Positions 21,801-32,413 of a stretch of 64,000 bases of DNA are shown here, piece by piece. Position numbers and translations under genes: made by a program. Origin of the DNA: Chiridota heheva (Eukaryota; Echinodermata; Holothuroidea; Apodida; Chiridotidae). Position 1 is the first letter of the stretch, and each line of letters opens with the position of its first letter. The notes under the pieces were generated by a model that had not been told where the DNA came from, did not search any database, and worked only from the letters and a program-made list of their open reading frames with translations. Location: positions 62,001 through 126,000 of the forward strand of contig JAIGNY010003010.1 in NCBI GenBank assembly GCA_020152595.1, in the 5' to 3' direction.

Positions 21801-24800
21801 TCGCGGATTGTAGGTCTAAATTGGTTTAAACTGTACCTACACCATGTAATTAATTTTAAAATAAAGATTAAAAGCAAAAAAAAACACCTAAGTTTTCTTA
21901 CAAATTATGCATTTGTCAATTGTATGACTCACACCTACACTTCTGGACAGGGTGCATCATTGCACATTTTGCATCGTGCAAAATGCTACTTTGATGCACC
22001 CCTCAGTCACTAAATTGACTGTATAATACATAAAAATGACCCACACTACAGTCACAAAACTGACGGACAATGTGCTTTTTTGACGCACATGAGAGTCAAA
22101 AAATGACGGACAATACGTAGAAATTGATGCACATATTGACCCACCCCTGAAAAAGTATAAAATACAAACCGAAAGTCCAACATTCATTGTACAATTGTTC
22201 GCACTTGTTTACTGTGACCTGTTGCATGAAAAATCGCTGCACAGTGCATCAACAAATCCATACAGTTCCGTTCCGTCTCAGTTGACTATTGAGTCAGGCC
22301 AAAATATGTCCGTTTTTACAAGTGGGAAAAATAATAAGTCAGAAATGGGTCCCCAAATGCGTCTCGCTTTGGATTTGCGTCCCCATTAATATTCACAAAT
22401 TTTTATTGAAGCACAATCTTGTAATCATCGGGAATGAGTTGCAGTTGCATTGGATTTGCATCTGTCCTTGTCTAAAAAATTAATACAAGTTAATAATAGT
22501 TCCATTCAACTTGAGAGTTAATCCTCTTCTTCATTGTTGGATAAAATTGTTTAGGCTGTCATTACAAATTTAAAGATACAAGTATCGATTATAATGTCAA
22601 TAGTTGGCATTATATATCAAGTTTAAAATAAAAAATATGTTTCATATATGCTTGGACATATCGTAGTACAATGCTTTGATTTTGCAGTGATCCTTCATAA
22701 AAAAATATATTTAAAAAAACAAGTTGAAAATATTTAAGTCTTTTTCTTTCGTATTTTTCACAGCGGGACTATTTCTAGAAACGAAAAGTCATGATCAAAT
22801 AATGTTTTTCATTATTCATTTTTGTGCATGTTATTTCTTATATTACATGTTTGTTCGAATTTTAATGGATTGATGACAGTTGAAGTGTTGAATGTTTCAT
22901 TCAAAATTGGAAATGTTAATCTTTGGTTCGTTTTTAACCTTACATATTTGCGCTAAATTTGTACAGGAACAAAATGAAAAAAAGGAAACCTGTGACAAAG
23001 TGACTAAAACAGAATAAACTTACTAAAATTTGCCGATTTTATTCCTAATATAGTTCAAAGGACTTCGTAAATCAAATATGAAATCCTTCAAAAATAATGA
23101 GAAATATCAATCCTGAAATTCTCCTCAGATTTTGGTCCAAACTTCTCAAAATTCCTGTAAATTAAACACCCTAAGCCTTTTAAAATAGACAAATCCTTTA
23201 TTAGGTATCTGGATTTGTTGATGAAAAAATAAAGATTATGAAGTAATACCACTAGAAAAACTGGTAATTAGTACCAGAGGAAGGTTGAATGGAAATAACA
23301 AATTTGATTGTCAACTTTCTTAATCCACTAGCATTCCTGCAAACTGCCCACACAGACACAGTCTGAAAACAACTTTCTGTTATCTCTGCAGAACATAAAA
23401 GAAACGTCTCAAATCAAATCCCAGTTTTATTGTGACCTGACCCCAGTACCCATTGTTCAAGGGCTCATGTTGTAAGATTTCATATTTCATTGACACTTTG
23501 ACATGAACATTCCAAAACTCAATTCTACTGCTGATTTATGACCTGACCCAGGTGGTGGCCTACTTAATATTAAGAGCAGAGCTTTGTTGAAAGATTATGT
23601 AAACATTCAATTACATAAAACCATAACAAAAGACAAATTTCAAGAAAGGAGGAGATGAAAACACCTAGCATATTCTAAAATGTCCCTTCAAACATGCAAA
23701 AGAAGAGATCTGACCTGAGAACTACCCCCCCCCCCTCCTACCAAACCTTGTTGCTATCATTTTTTGTTGAGAAATAAAAATACAAAACATGGGGAGGGGG
23801 AAAGACTATCAACCAAATTATGCATATGTATATAAAGGAGTATATACCCCAGCCAATTAAGTGAATATGATATTCTGAAATGTCCTTTCAAGCATGGGAA
23901 TCACATCATAGAACAACCCCTCCCCCCTCCCACCCAACCCCTCCTGCCCAACCCCTCCCATCCAGCCCCTCCCACCCATCCCTCTCCCACCCAGCCCCTC
24001 TCACCCAACCCCTCCTACCCAACCCCTCCCACCCAACCCCTGCCACCTAACCCCTCCCACCCAACCCCCACCCAATCCCCCTCCTATCCAATCAACACTT
24101 GGAACAACTTTATCTCTTCTCTCACCACCAACACCCCCACTAAGAAGATTTGGAGAATGGTTAACAGCTTCCACGGCAGAGTAGGCAAATCTTCCATCTC
24201 CCATCTCTCTTGGAATAGAGACCTTCTCACCGCAAAAAAGGACATCGTTGACCACCTCGCCGCCTCTTTCAGCAACATCTCGTCCTCGACCAACTACTCC
24301 AATGCTTTCAAAATCAAAAAAGCTTGTGATGAAGCCCGGAGAATCACTTTTCCCTCTGACAACTCCGAAAGCTACAACACCCCTCTCACCCTTTCTAAAT
24401 TAAACCAAGCCATCAACGATGTGGCTGCACCTCCAAGGGCCCAGATAACATCCCCTATCAGTTTCTGAAACACCTCCCCATCAAGGCCACCACTACCCTA
24501 CTCACCATCTTCAACCACATTTGGTCCTCACACTCCTTTCCCTCTATCTGGAGGACAGCTATTGTCATCCCCGTCCTTAAACCGGGGAAGGATAGCACCG
24601 ACCCCACCAGCTACCGACCCATCGCCCTTACTTGCTGTCTCTGTAAAATTATGGAAAAGATCATTAATCAGAGACTAAACTGGTTCCTCGAGACCAACAG
24701 AATCCTCTCTCCTCACCAAAGCGGCTTCCAAAACGTCGCAATACCTAGACCAGTTAATTACGCTCGACACCGCTATCCGGGAATCCTTTGCAAAAAGGAA

Positions 24801-27800
24801 CACCTCATTGCCATATTTTTTGACCTCGAGAAAGCTTTCGACACTACTTGGAAATACGGCATTACCGGAAACTTCACACCATTGGCCTCAGAGGCCACCT
24901 CCCCATCTTTATTCAAAACTTCCTCTCACCTAGGCAGTTCCAAGTTCAGATTGGCCACACACCCTCTCCAAGCCGTACCCAAGAAGAGGGCGTCCCCCAA
25001 GGCAGCATCCTCTCCCCCACTCTCTTCAACCTGAGCATTAATGACATCGGGAATGACCTTGGCCCCAGCATCAAACGTACCCTCTAAGTGGATGACTTCA
25101 CCATCTTCTACTCCTCCCCTAGCTTTCCTATTGTTGAAAGTAGGCTCCAAACCAGCCTCAATCAGCTGCAAGTCTGGAGCAACAATAACGGTTTTAAATT
25201 CTCCAAAGACAAGACAGTCTGCATGCACTTTTGTCATTTCAACAACCTCCACCCCAACCCGAACTTTGTGCTCAATGGGAATCGCATCCCTAAAGTTGAA
25301 AACACAAAGTTCCTTGGTCTAACTCTAGACCCCAAGCTCACCTACAAGCCACACATCACCAACCTGAAACTAAAATGCAATAGCTCCCTCAACATCCTCC
25401 GACTGCTCTCCAACACTACTTGGGGAGCGAACCGCATATGCTCTCCTCAAAATTTTCAGGCTCACCATTCGTGCCAAGCTTGACTATGGCAATATTGTTT
25501 ACTGTGTCGCTCACAACTCATACCTCAACCACATTAACACCATCCAAAATGAAGCCCTCAGGCTTTGTCTAGGAGCCTACAGGACCTCCCCAATCACTAG
25601 CCTTCATGTTGAAGCCAACGAACCCCCCTTTCTACTTAGATGTAAAAAGCTTAGCCTCTCCTATGCTTTTAGAGTCCTCACCAACACCTAGAACCCTGTT
25701 TACATCCTCATTAGGTACCCCAATTTCTCCTCCCTTTTTGATAGGACTAAAACCCTATCGCCTCCCTTCAGCTTACGCATTAAATCAGACCTCTGTTAAC
25801 TTGGCATCAACCCCGCCACTCTCGGCACCTACTCCTGGCCCACTTTTCTGCCTTGGGCCACCCCCCTTCCTTCTGTCCACCTAGACCTCTCCACTTCTAA
25901 CAAAACTCAAACTCACCCTAATCTCTTCATCAATCTCCACAACCAAATCAAAGACCAACTCTCAAATTACACCTCCATCTATACTGATGGCTCCAAGGAA
26001 GGCAACAAGACAGCTGCTGCTGCCATCATCCAAGACATCACCCTCAGTAGCAGACTTCCTGACCACTCATCCATCTTTTCAGCCGAGGCTAAGGCCATTC
26101 TCCTCGTCCTCAACTTGATTGAGTACTCTCCTCTTAGTCACTTTGCCATTTTCTCTGACTCAAAGGCTGTTCTTACTTCATTACTCAATCTTAAATGGGA
26201 TAACCTCACCTGCCACCTCCTCCTCCGGAAACTCTTTTCTCCCACCCTCTGCAGGAAAAGTGTTCTTTTCTTCTGGATACCCAGCCATGTTGGCATCCCT
26301 GGCAATGACAGGGCTGATACAGCCGCTAAGCTTGCCCTTAACCTCCTCCCTTCCCCTTTTCCCAAAACCCTCTCTGACATCAAATCGCTTATCGCTTCTC
26401 TTGTTCGTGACCGCTGGCAAACCTTATGGAACTTCCAAATTGATAACAAACTCCATGTTATCCAGCCCACAATCCCGATCAAATCCACCATCAACAACCT
26501 TTCTCGTATCGACAATGTTCATATTACCCGTCTTAGAATTGGTCACACCCACCTCACTCACTCCCACCTCCTTATTGGTTCCCCCCAACCCCTCTGTAAC
26601 AATTGCCACTGCATCCTCACAATCCAACATGTTCTCCTTGCTTGCCCCCTGTACAACCTTCCCAGAGCTTCCCTCGCTCCCCACAACTCAATTGCTGAGT
26701 TCTTCCAAAAAAATCCTCCAGATAAAATAGTCTCCTTCCTTCAGCATGCATCCCTCTACAATCATATTTAATTCTCCTCATCCACCCCCTCTCTACTTTG
26801 TTTTTGTTTTACCCATGCACCTCCTCTCTCGATCACAGCTTTCTGGCTTTTGTTCTTGAATTTCTCTCATTCTTCCCCTGGTCTCTTTCCTTACTACCTC
26901 TAAAATGATCTGACCTCTCAGGCACAATTTGACCTTCGTTGTTGTGGTGCCGTGAAGACCTCATCAAACAAACAAACAAACCTACCCAATCCCCCTCTCA
27001 CCCAACCCCCCTCCCATCCAACCCTCTCCCACCCAACCCCTTTCCCCCAACCCCCTTCCACCCAATCCCCTCCCACCCAACCCCCTCTTATCCAATCTCC
27101 TCCCACCCCTCCCCTCCCACCCAACCCCTTTCCCCAACCCCTTCCACCCAATCCCCTCCCACCCAACCCCCTCTTATCCAATCTCCTCCCACCCAATCCC
27201 CCTCCCACCCAACCCCTCTTATCCAATCCCCTCCCACCCAATCCCCTCCCACCCAACCCCTCTTATTCAACCCCCTCCCACCCAACCCCTTTCCCCAACC
27301 CCTTCAACCCAACCCCCTCCCACCTGACCCCATCTTATCCAACCCCTCCCACCCAATCCCCTCCCACCCAACCCCTCTTATCCAATCCCCTCCCACCCAA
27401 TCCCCTCCCACCCAACCCCTCTTATCCAATCCCCTCCCACCCAACCCCTCTTATTCAACCCCCTCCCACCCAACCCCTTTCCCCAACCCCTTCAACCCAA
27501 TCCCCTCCCACCTGACCCCATCTTATCCAACCCCCTCCCACCCAATCCCCTCCCACCCAACCCTCAAACACACAGGTAGTAGTACCATATCAATCAATGC
27601 TGCAATGTGACTCACCATGACCCACACATGCATCATTTAAGTGATTGACATCAGCAGTGAAATGACCCTACTCTGAGTCACTCTTGTCTTGTGACCGAAA
27701 ATATTGGACCCATGACTCACATGTGAGTCAAATTTTGTTATGCAATGATCCACCTTTGACTCACCCATGTCGGGGGTGTAGGGGTGAGTCATACAATTGA

Positions 27801-30800
27801 CAAGTGTATCATAGGTAAGATATCAAAGAATTAAAACTTTGAAATTTTGAACAAATCAAAATGGTTCCACAAGGTCAAAGTAAAGGTCAAATGGTCAGTC
27901 ATTCATTTATGTAGCCTATATGTAATCTGATAATGGTTTCTTAATTCCTGTTTCAATACCTTTAAATTGACACTTTTCCTATCAACATTAGACCTTCACT
28001 TTTCAAGTTATAAGTCTCTAAACTTTGAGGGCCCGGCCCATTTAAGGATTTTTTGCAATATTCGATGGTCTGTAACTTTTGATCCGTAAGCCCAATTGTG
28101 CTAAAAAGAAACATTTTTTTTTTTTTTGGTGATAAACATTACATACACCAATTTTTTACCAAATTCTGGGATGACGGTGTATTTTCCGATACGATCAGCA
28201 TCAGGAACCTATGCGGTCATGATGTTGTGTGTGTGTATGTATGTGTGTATGTTTGTGTGCGTGTGATAAGCTAGCTCGTAAACACGATATCTCAAAAACC
28301 ATACATCAGATTCATGTCATATGTGATACACAGATAGCCCATGGTCCGTAGATGTACCCTAATGTTTTTGGTGTTGATGTCTTGCAGATTAATTAGTAGG
28401 CAGGGCTTAATATTAAAATCTTAAAATGTTCCTATTCAAATAACCACATGTTGGTTTTGTTCATATTTAGTGTTTTTTTGTTGTTGGCTAGTGTGTACAT
28501 GTTCATGATGTACAAATGTTTAATTTCATTAAAATGCATAGTGGGCGGGGCTTAATATGATTTTGCTGAAAACAGCTTGTAAACACAGTATTTTAAGAAC
28601 ATTAAACTAAGTTAATGTATTATGTGGTACACAAATAGCCTGTGGTCTTAAGATGTGCCCAATTGTTTTTTGTGGTGATATCATGCATATTAATGAGTAG
28701 GTGGGACTTAATATAAAAATATTGAATTGCTCTTATTTTGACATGTCTGTTTTGTTTAATATTTGCAATGAGATGTCATGAATGCTAATGAGTAGACAGG
28801 CTTACTGACAAATTCTTGAAATAGGAAAAATGAGCAATTGTTTTTGCTTCATACTTGCTTTGATGATTTTGTTAATTATTGTACAAATGCTGTGTTGTCA
28901 TCATTTTCATTGATGTGCATGGTGGGTGAGGCTTATGAATAAATATCCGGGAACAATATTTCATGATATGCAATGACATGACAATTAATACAAATTTTGC
29001 AAATCAATCAGCTTATGAAAAAGCATTGGAACCACAAAACCCTTTGATTCTAGTTCTTGAAAACCCTCCAACCTCTGGTCACGATACTCTTAAATATCAT
29101 TATTGCAAGGAAAATTCATTTCTCTACTTGTGACCTACTCATATTTATATTGTTGAAAATAGCACCAAAATTTTAACTGAAGTTGCCGGAGTGATAGTTG
29201 TATTATGGACATGGAAAGACAGATGTTTAACAGACTTCAGTCAGTGGCATTTGTCCCCCACTTTCCCCCAGAAAATGTTGTAAAGTGAAATATTTTGAGC
29301 AATTTATAGACCCCCGTGAGACAAAATTGCACTTCTCTTGACCCAAATCCTGGCACTGCCACTAACTTCCCATTGAGACTGACAGTTCCATTGAGCCTAT
29401 TTCATTGAACCCAGTTTTATCCTAATTTATCTTCAACTTATTTGTACCATTCAAGTTTGTAAACACAAGCAGATAGCTTGAATCACACACCTCAGCACCC
29501 ATTACAATCTCTAAATAGCAATCTTAGTGTTAAAGTTACATATGAAGTAGCTCAAATTTTGCTTCTTTCTTTAATTAAAACTAAGTTTTGCGATATTTCG
29601 ATATATTCTGAATGAGGCATGCAGATTTCTGAGTATACTCATCCAAAAGTTAGTAGTAGAATAACAGCTGCACATTCTGTCTTATTTTTGGACTCTCGCA
29701 ATTCCCAGAAACAGTGCCAAAATCATGCCCTTTCAATGGTCAATTTTACAAACGTAAGTGAGACCTGAAATTTAAACAGCCATTTAGCCTGTTTTCCTTG
29801 ACAAAAGGACATGAAGCAGTTCCAGGTCTCAGAGTCAACATGGAATTTCCATGTTTCTATGATTGATCTTTTGAGAAGGAGACCGTGTAAAAAATAATTC
29901 TTTTTAGAAACACGGGTGTTTATTTGATGATTTATGTTCATATATTCCATTCAGTTATGTTTATATACTTCAATGTTTTTACTTTTTTTTTTTTTTGTGC
30001 TGGAACAAGATTCGTACCTAATACGAAATGATAAATATTCTTTCAATATAATGTCATGCAGTTTGCATATCGATATTTCAATAATCGATATTGGCTGAAG
30101 GTCAATATTGCCCAACCCTATTTAAAACACTTTTTTTCTTTCTCTCTATCTATTTTCCCCCTTGTCTTCCTTACAAACCTTCCTTTCCTCACTATCCTAA
30201 ATCTTACACCATAATTTATTAACACCCTCTTGGCACATTTGACTCTGACTGTCGCGGTGCCTTTAAACATCAACAAACCAAACCAAACCTAGAACACTTG
30301 CTTCACCACCTGAATGTGACTGATAGGGTGTTGAAGAAGAAAATTAAATTGCATATTTATCTTTCATGTCAAACCTTCCGTATGGCATATAATGAATACC
30401 TAACATTTCTATTCTGTTTCTAGGAGCTTTCTTTCTGGATTTCACAAACGGAAGCTGGAAAGGAAGAAATTTCATAAGCAGAAATTAGAAGATGAAAGGA
30501 AAGAAGAATTAAAAAGAGAAAAGCGTGAAAGAAAAATAGCATTTGAGGAGAGCATGAAAAGCATTTCATTTCCTGGTAAGCATTTTTTTTTTTAATGACA
30601 AGGGGCACGGTAGTAAGATAGGGGTGGGGGGGGGGGGGGAAGGGGGAGGGGAAGGGGGAGGGGGAAGGGGAAGGGGGAGGGGGAACGGACACAAATTTCT
30701 TCAGACTTTGCCTAGCATGGGCCTCCAAGAAAAGATTGCAGTTTCCCAACGATTATGAAAAGAACATAAGTTACTTATGTTTATGTGTTGATTATAAATT

Positions 30801-32381
30801 GATATTTGTATTTTTTTAAATATAATGAAAAGGATCCAAAGTAGAGTCAAATGCTGTTTAGTCCCTCACAAGAGGTGTAAAATTCTGAGCTTACTCCTAG
30901 CCCTCTTAATTCTTCAGGGAAAAATGTAAGGGAGAGTAGCTGCTCAATTTATGATTTTTGTTGTTGGATCTTAACATTTTTTTTCAAAACCATATCAGTC
31001 ACCGTAATAAAAACAGGGGTCTGCAGTATGTTAAATGATTAACAGAGATAAATGACTCGAATGGTGGGTACAAATTTCTCCGATGGTGGGAACAATTGTC
31101 ATGGATGATGGGTACAAATGTCTCAGTGTAACAATGATAATGTTACTTACATATCCAGCCACGTGAATCCTTAGGTAGAAACTAGAAAGGTGGTGGTGTG
31201 ATGAAACTCTAGGCCCCGCTCTGCGCAATGCGATACGTTATCATTTTAGTTCCGTTTAATAATAATAAGTTATCCATATGTATATATATATACAGATCCA
31301 CACACAAAATCCTTGATGATAACTTGGTACATGTGCACAGCAAAAGAAGAGTTACATATTATTGCACAAGGTCCTGCTGGGACTAAGAAGAGAGTGTTTC
31401 CTTTTTATAAAACAGTTTATATACAAACATAATATTGTTTGTACAAGGAGATAACAAGAATATAGAAGGGGTAGTTTAATAATGCATATGGCTGTATGCT
31501 ACATGCAGGCAGTAAAACTACAAGCCGCTACATCGGATGGTGGGTACAAATGTCTCAGATGGTGGGTACAAATGTCTCGGATGGTGGGCACAAATGTCTC
31601 GGTTGGTGGGTACAAATGTCTCGGATGGTGGGTATTAATGTCTCGGATGGTGGGTATTAATGTCTCGGATGGTGGGTACAAATGCCTTGGATGGTGGGTA
31701 TAAATGCTTCGAATGGTGGGTACAAATGCCCCGGATGGTGGGTTCAAATGCCTCGGATGGTGGGTACAAATGGCTCGGATGGTGGGTACAAATGCTTCGG
31801 ATGGTGGTACAAATGCTTTGGATGGTGGGTACAAATGCCTCGGATGGTGGGTACAAATGCCTTGGATGGTGGGTACAAATGCCTTGGATGGTGGGTACAA
31901 ATGCCTCGGATGGTGGGTACAAATGCCTCGATGGTGGTATAAATATCTTGGATGGTGGGTACAAATGCCTCGGATGATGGTATAAATATCTCGGATGATG
32001 GGTAGAAATGCCTCGGATGATGAGTGCAAGTTGGCAAATGAGCAAAAAGGTTTTACAGAGGCCATTAGATAGTAATATGAATAGAAGAAAATGGTGATAA
32101 GCTGGATAGAGTGTTTGTTGGAAATTGTGACATTTGTCTAGTTATATCTGAAATGATACAAATCCAACAATTGCTGAAAAATAGATCAAAACAATAACCC
32201 CCAATAATTTTCAGCTTGAAATTAATAGGTTTTTTTCTTTCTTTTTCCAAGGGTAGTGGGGGAAAGTTCGGATGGGGTGGGGCATGATTATAATGTTAAT
32301 ACGGAGCTGAAGTACAGGTCTGACACAATGTGTATATGGGGAGGAAACTTATTTTAGACCAAATATCATATTATATATTCC

Positions 32382-32413
<32 letters not shown>

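Larger units (their letters stand above)
18371..21810. mobile_element. Hairpin-ended element carrying an SF3-type helicase gene, interrupted by Tc1
   Basis: Outer ends are CAATCCGCG and its inverse CGCGGATTG, each abutting TA (18369-18370 and 21811-21812). Each terminal module is itself an imperfect hairpin palindrome of about 170 bp. Inside both modules the same short sequence, TCTGAGTTTT, continues in inverted orientation, so the two modules read as terminal repeats of one unit rather than two chance insertions. The only non-nested gene is a decayed minus-strand SF3 helicase (20786-21412). Without the Tc1 element (18864-20151) the unit is about 2.15 kb, probably an internally deleted copy. 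Known genomes with hairpin ends plus an SF3 helicase include parvoviruses; descent from one is only an inference. A TA-specific DNA transposon with complex ends is the main alternative. Confidence 0.6.
24084..26983 (+). mobile_element. I-clade LINE with RNase H, 5' truncated, inserted in the minisatellite
   Basis: Starts within the endonuclease-RT linker (WNNFISSLTTN, KKIWRMVNSFHGR), continues through RT and RNase H to a C-terminal zinc knuckle, and ends with a CAAA-type tail (26964-26980). A 14-bp identical flank ACCCAATCCCCCTC occurs at 24070-24083 and 26984-26997; this fits a target duplication, although the site is itself repetitive. RNase H after the RT puts it in the I group. Related 3' ends lie at 30120-30292 and 45885-45942. 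Confidence 0.8.
21909..27810. mobile_element. 5.9-kb insertion with 31-bp terminal inverted repeats
   Basis: The boundaries are set by comparison with the uninterrupted copy at 15898-15930. The ends (21910-21940 and 27776-27806) are inverted copies with two mismatches in 31 positions; the core is TTGTCAATTGTATGACTCAC. The flanks suggest an AT target duplication. Both terminal regions are rich in TGACTCA-like and GACGCACA-like words. Inside are AT-rich DNA (22200-23888), a C-rich minisatellite and a nested I-clade LINE. No transposase gene is visible, so it is non-autonomous or of unknown class. Confidence 0.7.

Noticed and set aside
26939..27610. Long proline-rich frames on both strands
   Set aside because: Produced by the C-rich minisatellite; all frames are open because the units lack stops.
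31499..32065. Frames of up to 188 codons with periodic HHPRHLYPPS-type peptide
   Set aside because: Caused by the 22-bp minisatellite; every frame shows the same 22-residue period.
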